NCBI RefSeq assembly: GCF_000835495.1
Contig: NW_015622542.1
Span: 3,122,485-3,186,484, forward strand
Direction of reading: 5' to 3'
Length of the DNA: 64,000 nt
From: Cladophialophora immunda
Lineage: Eukaryota > Ascomycota > Eurotiomycetes > Chaetothyriales > Herpotrichiellaceae
Positions within the stretch are counted from its first letter, which is position 1; every line of letters begins with the position of its first letter. Below are positions 12,651 through 22,214 of the stretch, piece after piece. The notes beneath the pieces were generated by a model. The model was not told where the DNA came from, searched no databases, and saw nothing but the letters and a program-made list of their open reading frames with translations. Made by a program: the position numbers and the translations under genes.

Positions 12651-14501
12651 ACCTTAGGGGTCCTCCTATCGTCCTATACGAGGTCTATCGTATAGTCTAC
12701 CCCCTTCCCTTAGAGTGACGGTAGTTTATCTATTATCGTCCTATTAAACACGTTGAGGAAGGGGTATAGGTATTCTAATAGCTTCGTATGGGGGTCTATT
12801 ATCTTTTTAATCGCTAGAGCTTTATTAATATCAGCTAGACTAATAGTGAACACTTATATACCCTTCTACTTATGTTATTATTATATAAGTAGAGAGAAAG
12901 CTACCGCGCTTATAAGGCTATAGTTAACCTTTAGGGGGGTTACCTTTAATTCGTTTTATACGCGTATCCTCTATAGTCCTAGGTATAGATAGAACTCCTT
13001 TAGATAAAGCCGTATATTATTCCGTTTTATCTAAGGAAGTCCTAATATAATATCGTACGAGACTAAGCTTAGGATAATATATAGGAAGGTAGTTTCCTTA
13101 TATCTATTAATATTAATCTCTAATTTAGCCACTTCTAAGATTAATAAGTTCATTAATTTATTAAATCTTATAATAGGTCAAGAGGGAATCCGTATATACT
13201 GAAGATTCTATTGAGAAGTAAAATAAGCGTTAATAAGGCCGTATAATAAATACCTAGAATCTATAAGTATAGATATAGAATACTCTTTATTCACTATTAA
13301 AGGTACTAAGAAAGGTAACTTATCTATTAAGCCTTAAAATCCTCGCTAGGCTTCCTAAATCTTCGTACACTCCTAACGGCGACTTTTATCAGAAGCTACT
13401 CGTTTTTTAGATCCTCTTCACCCTCTTCTTCTATAGTTATAGCCGTAGCTACTATATGTCCTACTTAAGGACGTATTACTAGAAGTAAGGAGCATTAGCG
13501 TACGAAGTATTCTCCTAATCCGCATTAAAGATAGTGTCCTACTTCCTTTCGCTTATCTAATATTTCCTTAGATACCTATTAAGTACGCTATGTACGTATA
13601 ATAGCTACGGTAGTAGTGTCTAATGACTCTCACTCTATTATATCTTCCGCTAGGGTAACCTCAATCGGCGTTAATAAGCCCTTTATTATATGAGGCTTAT
13701 CCCGTCCCTTCTTTTATTAGAGGTTCTCTAGGTTAGTACTAATAGTATAAAGTAATATATAGTACTCCTTATAGGACCTAGGGATAGGAGTTACTATAAT
13801 CGTATTCTATAGCTCGTACGATAGATAGTTAGCTAGGAAGGTCTTCTTAACCTAGTTATCCTAGCTAAGACCGCTAACGTCTAGTATTGTACGGTCGAAT
13901 TTGGCGAGGAACGTACTAAATGTCTTTATCCCTTACTATATAAAGCTAAGTTTCTAAGATACTCGCTTAGTAACTTTATAGTCTTTATACGCCGCCTATA
14001 GTTACGTAAAAAGACCTTAAACCGTTATCTAGTCTATTAAAGTGACTACGTCTACCTAGGCGCTAACTTACGTAAGGGCTTCTCCTTATAGTCTACTATA
14101 TATATACTAAAATCGTACGATCTTAGTATCCTTATCCTTATCGACACTAAGCTTCGCCTTTACCTACGTAAGTTATAGTCGAAATTCTATCCACTTTCCG
14201 CTAAACTTAGGGAGTTTAGGGAGTTTCCGATGTTTCTAATCCGATAATTTACGTACGGCTATTAGTTCCCGTACGTTACTATTCTCCTATAATATTGACT
14301 TAGGAGTAGAGGTACTCCTACTATTCTACTAGTTCTAGAGTAGCTACTCTAGACCTTCCATTCGCTAGTTCTATATCTAAACTATCTAATATAACTACGC
14401 TACCTACTCCGGGGGTAGAGTTAGACCTAATGTAGATAATAAATCTATTTCCATTATCGATATATATAGGGGAGGTATGAGAAATAGGAGATTTATCCTA
14501 A

Positions 14502-14868
14502 TGTAAGGGTTTAGAAAGAGTTCTATAACTAGCTAGCTAACTTAGTAATAAGGAGGATAAATCTAAGGAGAGAGAAGGAAGGAATGGCTATTCTTCCTTT
14601 CTCCTTATATCCTCTAACGCGCCGTAAGGAGGTAACTATTATCCTCACCTCCTTACTCCTTTCCTTACGTACTTATTCTAGCTCCTTACCTTCCCTTACG
14701 TACTTATTCTAACTCCTTACCTTCCCTTACGTACGGTGTCTTAGCTGTCAGGACTTTATATCCCTTATACCGTGTACGTCTTGACTAATCAGGAGGCAGT
14801 ATTTCCTGGCGTTGGTCTTGGCGCTGGTTCGCCAGAACCGAGCCTTCTCCTGGGTTCAACCTATCACA
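14502..14868 (-). repeat. 5' LTR of second chromovirus
   Basis: 367 bp, begins TGTAAGGG and ends CTATCACA. The last 130 bp or so (14740-14868) keep CA/TG dinucleotides, unlike the partner LTR at 9395-9761. The open frame at 14772-14984 runs from this LTR into integrase of the host element and is not a gene. Confidence 0.85.
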
Positions 14869-14873
14869 ATAGT

Positions 14874-16500
14874 ATTATAGTGGTTATTAAAAGACTAACG
14901 AAGTATATATATATACTACTATTTATAGAAAAGGCGATAGTAAGGGACTTAGCCTACTTATTTATTAGAATAGTTATATTATAATACGGGATACTAAACG
15001 AAATAATCTTAGATAGAGATAAACTATTTACGTTATAGTTCTAGTAATCTCTAATAGATCTTTTAGGAATAGATATTGTTCAGAGGACATAGAGTAGATT
15101 GGCTCATAGGATCGTACCCTTTTAGGTAATGTACGTGACTATTAGGAAGCTTAGTTAAGTTAACTATCTGAGAGGAGAGAACGCTCTTATATAGATAAAG
15201 GAAACACTACTAGATAGTGATAGAAGTACCTCGAAGGTAGATTTCTAATCACTATTAGTAATCAATCACGTTATAGTAACGCCACCCTTAACGCCACCGC
15301 CTATATCACGTGATCTAGTATAGACTAGTAGCGTTAACTAGTCACGTGATAAGACGCTAGGCCTAATTAGGCCATACGCCTAAATGGCGATATTCCACAG
15401 ATATAAAACTATTAATAGTATATTACCTATAAATAGATAATTAAATAGAAAGAATAAACTAAACACTAGAATAATACTTACAATACTACGTTAACTACTA
15501 ATAAGATAATTAGGCGTAGTTACTACTAACGGCATAAATAGCATTTAATAATAGTATCGCTATAATAAGAATATCACTATTCTACGCGATATATAGGTAC
15601 TACCTAAATATATTTAAGATACTAAAATTTAAAAAACTAATATTAGAGGAAGTAAGAATTAAGATTAATAAAATAAAAGAACTATATAATATAATATAAA
15701 AGGAGTTATAGAAAATATTAGAAAAAATAGTAAAAAGAGAAAATAAAAGAAGATCTAAGGGACTAGATCTTAAAGAGGAAGGGATAGTCTATATAAGAAG
15801 AAAAAATATTAAAATAAAATAACTAAGTAATAAACTAGATTATACTAAGATCGGACTATACCGTATTAAAAAGAAACTAGGACTAGTTATATATAAGTTA
15901 GATCTCCTAAAGATACTAGAGATATACCTAGTATTCTATAAATCCCTACTAGAACTATGTAAAAATCTAAATATAAAACTAGAACTAGTAGAGATCGATA
16001 AAGAAATAGGAGAACTAAAGTATAAGATTAAGAGGTTAGTTAACTTTCACCCTAGATCCGAAGCTATTAAATATATCGATATATACTTAGTTAAATAGTT
16101 AGAATACGACGATTTAGAAAACACTTAGGAATACAGTAACGGCTTACTATCTAGAGTAAAGAAGGAATACTACTAAAGAATAAGTACGCGACCTATTATT
16201 CCTAAAGAACTAGAACTAGAAAATAAGACTAATACTAGACGCTAGCGAAGAATAACTAACTTAGAACTCTATAGAATGTAAGAGGTAAAGCTAGAGAAGA
16301 TATTGACTTATAGAGGACTCCTAATACTAATATAATACTTAGTATATTAGTTAATAATGGAACCTAATACCTAGGAACTAAGAGAAAACCTACCTAAGAT
16401 ACTTATTATTAAATATTATAAATACTATATTAGACTATCTAGGATCGAACCTAAGGACCGGGATAAAAAGTAATAGTACTAAAAAATCATTAACTAGATA
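14874..16500 (+). pseudogene. Integrase core and chromodomain-like end of large chromovirus (interrupted)
   Basis: Plus-strand reading after the second element gives the integrase core: IVVIKRLTKY, then ILDRDKLFTL, interrupted at GID by the solo LTR 15077-15399, then IKLLIVYYL and IERIN, as in Gypsy integrases (STAYHPQTDGQTER in intact relatives). Near 16060-16150 a YLVK-x-LEYDDLENT block resembles the last two strands and helix of a chromodomain. All Trp codons are stops, as RIP would cause. Confidence 0.75.
15077..15399 (-). repeat. Solo LTR, inverted relative of 8080-8366, TSD GATAT
   Basis: The 323 bp insert reads TGTGGAATATCGC... to ...TGAACA on the minus strand. Exact GATAT copies flank it at 15072-15076 and 15400-15404. 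Removing it restores the integrase frame (GIDIKL). It shares the terminal sequence and the GGCCTAATTAGGCC palindrome (15360-15373) with 8080-8366 but differs inside. TATCACGTGA and TCACGTGATA form a hairpin-capable pair near 15304-15352. Little RIP. Confidence 0.85.
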
Positions 16501-16519
16501 ACTTAGGGGGTAGCCCTAT

Positions 16520-17035
16520 ATCCCTAAACTTAGGAAAAGGAAGGGACAGGTTAGAGAAGATAACCGCGTTAAAGGTAGGGTTATCCTAGATAAAGGAGTT
16601 AGTATCTATTACCGCCGCATTAGTACCGTCACTATCGTTAAGTAGATCTAGAGCCGTTACCTTACGATCCGCTATATCTCCCTAACGCTTTATTAGGACG
16701 TCCACTCTTTTATTTATATTAATAATACGCTACTAAGTTTCTAATAACTACTTAACTAAGGCTAACATTAGGTTTTAGGCCTCTTAGCCTTATCGGATTA
16801 ATTCCTACTTCTTACTCTTAAGTCGGTCGAACTTAGCTTTAGAAAATTAACCGTAGTAAGTTATGTTCTTTTTAGTATAAGGACTATACTTCGAATAACT
16901 ATAACGGATAACGTAGATAGAGTACGATTTAGTATACTTAAGGTAGGGATTAGGGGCGCGAGAACCGAGCTTTATAATGGTATTATCTAAATCACGATAT
17001 CGTTAGGATCGAGGGGGTTTCGGGACCTTTAGTAT
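16520..17035 (-). pseudogene. Possible antisense accessory ORF of the large chromovirus
   Basis: Between the end of pol and the polypurine tract, the minus strand gives about 170 codons of coherent protein-like sequence if TAA/TAG are read as RIPed Gln/Trp codons. It includes YIYVIRYSYSKYSPYTKKN-like aromatic/basic sequence, a Lys/Gln/Leu-rich stretch (KAKFDRLKSKK, then a helix with LALVK and INKRVDVLIKR) suited to a coiled coil, and an acidic tail (DLLNDSDGTNAAVIDTN). I do not recognise it. Antisense ORFs are not part of the canonical Gypsy layout. RIP noise limits certainty. Confidence 0.4.
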
Positions 17036-17129
17036 AATTAACTATAAAGAAGAAGTGAAGAGTGGGAAGGAAGGGATACGCTTACCTTAAGTACGTTAAG
17101 AGTAATATATACGTTAAAGGAGGGGGAGG

Positions 17130-17548
17130 TATTATGAACTAACTATATAGGAGGCTAAAGGAGAAGATAAGGAGGAAGGATAACTAAGGGGAATATACCG
17201 GACGCTAGCGTCTTAGTAAATATATTAATAAGACTAGGCGGAGTAATAGAGTAATATGCCTAAATAGGCTCGGGAATATATTGATATGTTTAATATATTT
17301 AATAGAGTAACATAATAAATATGTTTCTTAAGTGCTATATAGCTACACTTAGTTACATAGTTCTCCTCGTAGTTAATAATAGTTATATAGAATTAAGTTC
17401 CTTACGATTATCTACTATACGTATAGGTCTATATACTATACTCTTAGTTTCCTATCTTAGCTACATCACCCCTCCCTACTATATCACTAAGTAAACTACC
17501 TCGGGTTTACCTGTGGACACCTTACGTGTCAGATAGTAGCTCGTAACA
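17130..17548 (+). repeat. 3' LTR of the large chromovirus
   Basis: 419 bp, starts TATTATGAACT (RIPed TGTTACGAACC) right after the polypurine tract and ends CTCGTAACA. The TACTA target duplication follows. The last 90 bp or so keep CA/TG dinucleotides, while the start is converted. This is the reverse of the 5' LTR pattern, so in both LTRs the outer edge is spared. Confidence 0.9.
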
Positions 17549-17828
17549 TACTATTAGAAGAGACTTCGCGATAGTAAGACTAATAGTAATTTAGGTAAGA
17601 GATTAAACTATAGACCTATAGGAACCGCGCGTAGTCTAGCTCTTTAAAGATAAATACTTAGAACGTTTAAAGTAGCTTATAAAATACCTCTAGGATTAGT
17701 AACGCCTATAAGGGATAAGTAATAATAAGTTTAAACGCTTATAGAAGCATTCTATATCCTTTTTCGTCTAAGAAGGTTATCTATTTAGGAAACTAATAGT
17801 AAATAAGTTAAGTTAATACGTAATTAAT
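17549..17828 (+). pseudogene. Right half of an older RIPed coding sequence split by the chromovirus
   Basis: Joined to 1575-1694 with one TACTA copy, the plus strand reads on in one frame (RRDFAIVRLIVI, then FKDKYLERLK and IKYL) with only TAA/TAG stops of RIP type. The family is not recognised. Continuity across the repaired junction supports both the TSD call and a former coding sequence here. Confidence 0.4.
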
Positions 17829-18211
17829 TGTGAGGGTTTGGAAAGAGTTCTGCAACTAGCTAGCCAACCTAGTAATAAGGAGGATAAATCTGAGGAGAGA
17901 GAAGGAAGGAATGGCTGTCCTTCCTTTCTCCTTATATCCTCTAACGCGCCGTAAGGAGGTAACTAGTTTCCTTACCTCCTTACTCCTTCCTTACGTACTT
18001 ATTCTAGCTCCTTACCTTCCCTTACGTACGGTGTCTTAGCTGTTAGGATTTTATATCCCTTGCACCGTATACGCCTTGACTAATCAGGAGGTAGTATTTC
18101 GCCTGTACATTGTATAGGCGAACACACCTAATCAGAAGGTATAGTTTCCTGGCGTTGGTCTTGGCGCTGGTTCGCCAGAACCGAGCCTTCTCTTGGGTTC
18201 AACCCATCACA
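17829..18211. repeat. Solo LTR of the second chromovirus family, variant form
   Basis: 383 bp, begins TGTGAGGGTTTGG and ends CCCATCACA, about 90% like the LTRs at 9395-9761 and 14502-14868. It has one instead of two copies of the unit of about 34 bp, plus an extra block of about 47 bp (near 18099-18146) that partly repeats the neighbouring AATCAGGAGGTA sequence. Flanks TTAAT and ATACT do not match, so no target duplication is visible. It is less RIPed than the LTRs inside the island. Confidence 0.75.
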
Positions 18212-18234
18212 ATACTTAAATATTTAACTCCTAA

Positions 18235-18238
<4 letters not shown>

Positions 18239-18270
<32 letters not shown>
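18239..18270. repeat. (TA)16 microsatellite
   Basis: Sixteen uninterrupted TA units mark the right edge of the transposon island. Normal host composition starts immediately after. Confidence 0.95.
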
Positions 18271-18276
<6 letters not shown>

Positions 18277-18569
18277 CGGAGCAGCCTTGTGGGCACTGAC
18301 CATGGTTATGGAAGTATCTCCGGCGGGATGTCGACTCTGACCTACTCGTATGGCTGATTATGCTCAGTAGGAAGGCTAAAGAGACCCGTCTAGACTACGA
18401 AAGGGAGTGCCTGAATGCTTGGATACCACTATCTAGAAAGCACGGAAGAGCTACATCCCCCAGCCCGGTGCTACGCGCCACAAGACCAAACTTTTGCGCA
18501 GCTGAGCCGCCATCCCCACGGTCACCAACATGCTGCCAATACCTATTGCATAGTTGACGAGGCACGTCA

Positions 18570-20393
18570 CTATTCTTTCCGAGGCACGGCCAACTCCAAC
18601 GTCTGACTCGCCCCAACCTCCATCTCCGACTTGCCATCTTGAGGGACTCCTTGGACTTGCTCGTGCATGCGTTCGTGCAAGCGATCCCGAGCCTCGCCCT
18701 TGACGAAAATATAGTCGATCTCTTCGAGGGTTTTCCGGGCGGTCTGAGAAACGAGTCAGCTTGTGCCACAGACAGTCACCTATTTTAGCCAGATTCTCAC
18801 CTCGGGCACGAAAAAGTAGACCCAGGGAATGCTCAAAGCTTGCAGCAGGATGAAGAGCAGGAAAATCTTCCAGCCCGTGTGCTCAACGGCAGTGGGCGTG
18901 ATCTGGACAATGATAAAAGTACACAGCCATTCCGAGAAGGGACCTATGGCGGCGCCGATGTGCCGGAGGCGAAGAGGCGTGATCTCGGGCGCATAGATCC
19001 ACGGCACGGTGCACCAGGTCATTCCAACCGTGATCTGGAACAGAACCAACATGGCCAGAGCCAGATTGGAGTACCCATCCCCGTGCTTGGCAATTCCGAC
19101 CGTGAACAAGACCAGCGAGATGAGCTGGACAGCTGATCCGATGAGAAGAGTCGGTCGTCTGCCAAAAGTGTCAATGTACCTGCAATGGGGAAAAGTGCGG
19201 TCAGCATCCGGCTGCGGGCTACTTTCGGGAGACCATCAACCTACAAAATCGTTGGCAACGTTCCGATCCAAAGTCCCATCTGAATGAATCCCGCGGCCAG
19301 ACTGGCAGTGGAGCTGGACAGGCCCACGTTCTGCTCGAGGATGATGGTAACGAAGAAGACGACGGCGTTGACGCCACTGAATTGTTGGAAAAACTGGATG
19401 AAAAAGCAGAGAAGCAGCCGTCTCATGGGCTTAAGCTCTGTCTTGTCGTTGAGAATGCCTTTCAGGGTGATGGAACCCTGTTGTCGTTCTAGTTCGAGGG
19501 ATTCCTCCATCTCGGTCTTGATGAATTGGACTTGGTCATCATCCTCGGATGTGTCCATGAGTCTTGCGAGGACAGTGACAGCTTCCTCCTTCCGGCCGTG
19601 AGAGTAGAGCCATCGAGGGGTTTCAGGGAGGAAGGGCATGGTGGCCATGGTAATGAGGGCGAAGACGATTTGAAACGCAATGGGGAAGCGCCACACAACC
19701 TGAGAAACTCTTAACTACCAACCACGAAAGCGGCAAATGACCCAACTGAACTCACCTCCCCTTCGAGATTGTTGATGGTGCCGTAGTCAAGCCAGTAGGC
19801 AAAAACTATCCCAAAGATGACAATGGAGAGCTGAACAGCGACCATGCGGCCCCGGCGGTGGCTTCGGGCTGTCTCAGAGACGTACACTGGGATGGTCGAA
19901 GTATTCAAGCCTGAGCACGCACGAAAATGGCCACTGGTCAGCTTCTGATTCCCCTACAGGGAGGGACCACGACAACTCACCATTCCCCAGGCCGGAAATA
20001 AGTCGACCAGCGATCAACTGCCCAGCACCGTAGGTGGCTGTCTGAATGACGGCGCCAACAATCATAATGGCGTTGCCCACGAGGATGGTGTTCCGTCTGC
20101 CGAATCTGTCACCCCAGATCGCCGCTGCCATGCAGCCAACCAGACAGCCGACGTTGTAGAGAGCCACGATGGTGCCGAGGAATGAGGCACTGGGGTTTCC
20201 GATGACATCGAGAAAACTTGGTTGGGACACCAGCCCACCCAGGACGCCCTAGTAAATCCAGTCAGTGGACTGTTTGTACCTGACAATGTCTTTTCTGCAG
20301 TCATACCTGATCATAGCCAAAAAGCAGGTAGCAGGATCCTGACGACAAGGTGATGGCCCATATCAAGGCCGGTCCGCGCAATTTGCTGAGCAT
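18570..20393 (-). CDS. MFS sugar transporter, complete
   Basis: Plasma-membrane sugar/H+ symporter of the major facilitator superfamily, 505 aa. Exons: 20393-20307, 20248-19981, 19910-19756, 19699-19245, 19179-18801 and 18743-18570. They sum to 1,518 nt with consistent phases. It starts MLSKLRGP, then FGYDQ/GVLGGLV across the first intron, WGDRFGRRNT between helices 2 and 3, GRLISGLGNG, VYVSETARSHRRG, PETPRWLYSHGR in the central loop, FFQQFSGVNAV in helix 7, DTFGRRP, PWIYAPEITPLRLR and a cytosolic tail TARKTLEEIDYIFVKG, the standard fungal sugar-transporter set. Twelve helices fit. It is on the same strand as the transporter at the left edge and lies on the other side of the transposon island. 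Its 3' end is only about 300 bp from the (TA)n repeat, but no damage was seen. Substrate unknown. Confidence 0.93.
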
Positions 20394-22214
20394 GTTGAGT
20401 ATTCTTCGTCTTGAGGAGGACTCGAAACGTATCATGAATGCATGGGTCGAGGCGATGTGCTCTTTAAACCAAGATCATTGTCAAGAAACGCCCTAGTTTT
20501 ATGCAGGCCCCATCAAAACCCCAAGGTTTCGAGGTCGTCTGGAGTACATGCCCCATGGGGGCCTACCCGGACGGACCCCGGGTCGACCCCGGGTCGATTC
20601 CAATGCTCGCAACAGTCGCCGGCGATATAGACCCGACCACACTAGACGAACCGTGCACGGATCTCGGCCGAAGAAACAGGTCTGGACCACAACGTGGCAG
20701 GCGTACCTCGAGGGGATAAACAGTACATGCCTACGATCAACAGACTAGAGTTTGGACAGCTTGCTTTCCTGAACCAGTCGGCCGGAAATACCCCAGGCAA
20801 GGTGATCTTTGTGTTGAATCCTTTTCCAGTCGCGTGGGAGAGGACTCTAACGCCAATTGCAGTCTCCATGTCTGGAACCCCGGGGTCATGCCGGGGCAAG
20901 TGATGGCACTTGCTTCAAGGCTCTGGCTAAGGTCTCGTGTTCACATCTAAGCGAATGGCCGAACTGGAGAAAACTGGTAAAGATATGAAGCCTATACAGC
21001 CTTGCGTGTCCGGGCACGACGGTTTTGAAGCATCGAGCGAAGGAGCATGATGTACAGTTTGTGAGAAGGGAGAGAAGTGCGCAGGAAGTGGACGAGTGAC
21101 GGCGAAGGCGATTGGTGGAGCGTTGCACGGAGAAGAGGAATCGGTAGGATACAAGGTGAGCAAGCGACCCGGTGGTGCTTGGAAACGGATGTGAAGAATC
21201 ATGTCGATGATTCGGGGAAGAATAATAATGTGGTGTTGGTGGTGGTGGTGGTGGACTAGAGCAGCGAAGCTCTTGGACGTCTACAAGTTCCGAAAAGGGC
21301 AATTCCGCCCAGCGACGCTTCGGCGCCCCCAAACTGCGCCCATCGCATCTCTCGCCACTCACTATTCGTCGACGGGAATCGCTTTCTTCCGTTTGATGCG
21401 GCTTATTCTCATCCTCGTTGTTACTAATTACACAAATTGATGAATGGACGGTCATCCGCCTCCCAACATCCCTTCGATACGGAACCGCTTGAGATGCAGT
21501 GCTCGGACAGCCCTCACGCCTATCACCCCTGCCGCTCCTCCGAAGTCGCCCTTGAAGTCGAGCCTTGCCTGTGTCCCTTGCAGATGATGTTCCTCAAGGG
21601 AGCTACCAAGCAGCCTCTTTCTCCACTCGACACCCGCCTCAGTCTTCGCTCTTGACCATTGACCCAATCGTTGCACAATGACCTGCAGGGAAATGGTACC
21701 ACCTCATCTCCGTTCTCTAGCTCGGATAAACAGGCTCAGCGGCATGCCCGGCTCGTCAAACGTAAAGATCCCGTTGATGCAGACCAGAAGATCCCTGGTC
21801 CCGAAATCTACTAGCATTGCTGCCCAACCGCATGTTTGTACCTTGCGTTGGTCAGGCTCAGGTACGATATTTCTTGGTGGCGGGGGCCCTTCAAGGCGAC
21901 CGAAAGCAGTTCAAAGTGCTGCAGAAGGATGCGAAACCAGAAGAATACATAACATTCGTGCTCACGATCACTGTCCCAAATTCCTACTCTCACCCTCTGT
22001 CCTGCATCACGATCGTAAACGCCTTGCTCTTGCAGAACGCCCTAAACTATTGTAAAGAAAACGTCAACCAACTATCAATTTCAACACTCATCTGCACATG
22101 ATGGCACAGATCCATCTAGGGCTGGCCAATTCCTCGAAAACAACTTTGGTCCATATTGAAGGAGTAACAGCCACCTGCGGCTTTCAAAAAGGGGCGTGCT
22201 CAGTTGCGTGATTT
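20394..22214. other. Intergenic, no supportable gene
   Basis: Upstream of the sugar transporter. Contains a (GGT)n run at about 21238-21252 and a direct repeat CCCGGGTCGA at 20577-20597. Open frames of 60-189 codons occur on both strands but lack family resemblance or convincing splice sites. A stretch at about 21443-21813 reads naturally in several frames and might hold a small spliced gene; I cannot decide strand or frame. Confidence 0.4.

Larger units (their letters stand above)
9395..14868 (-). mobile_element. Second RIP-degraded chromovirus, opposite orientation
   Basis: The 5,474 bp element has 367-bp LTRs at 9395-9761 and 14502-14868 and an exact ATAGT duplication at 9390-9394 and 14869-14873. 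It is inserted in the integrase of the first chromovirus; removing it restores a continuous frame (KEYDSI). Coding runs on the minus strand: a Gag zinc knuckle near 13486-13535 (pattern C-x2-CGLGE-H-FVR-x-C, partly mutated), RT with LAYINDILIY (YLDD changed to YIND by RIP) at about 12175-12210, integrase, and a C-terminal chromodomain at about 9828-9958 (DDEEYEVEAILEDRVIRRGR). The minus-strand polypurine tract AAGGAGGGAGGGG lies beside the LTR at 9762-9780. No intact frame remains. Confidence 0.9.
1695..17548 (+). mobile_element. RIP-degraded Ty3/Gypsy chromovirus hosting four nested insertions
   Basis: Near-identical direct repeats of about 418 bp (1695-2111 and 17130-17548) begin TG (TA in the RIPed copy) and end CA/TA. 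They are flanked by the same 5 bp, TACTA, at 1690-1694 and 17549-17553. A polypurine tract (GGAGGGGGAGG) sits directly before the 3' LTR. Plus-strand remnants occur in Gypsy order: Gag with a CCHC knuckle (about 2280-3060), protease (about 6911), reverse transcriptase with YLDD at 7882-7893, RNase H, integrase split over 9389/14874 and 15071/15405, and a chromodomain-like block near 16060-16150. Removing the inserts at 4118-5980, 8080-8366, 9395-14868 and 15077-15399, each with one TSD copy, leaves 7,890 bp. The pol frame then reads through each repaired junction. TAA/TAG stops riddle every frame, so the element is dead. Confidence 0.9.

Noticed and set aside
14772..14984. 70-codon plus-strand ORF in the repeat island
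   Set aside because: It starts inside the LTR of the second chromovirus and runs across its target site into integrase of the host element.
1340..18211. Starship-type giant element
   Set aside because: No tyrosine recombinase (DUF3435) or cargo genes; the island is explained by nested Gypsy, Fot1-like and LTR insertions.
20886..21455. 189-codon minus-strand ORF
   Set aside because: Low-complexity Pro/Ser/Cys composition, no family match, no splice signals, and competing frames on the other strand.
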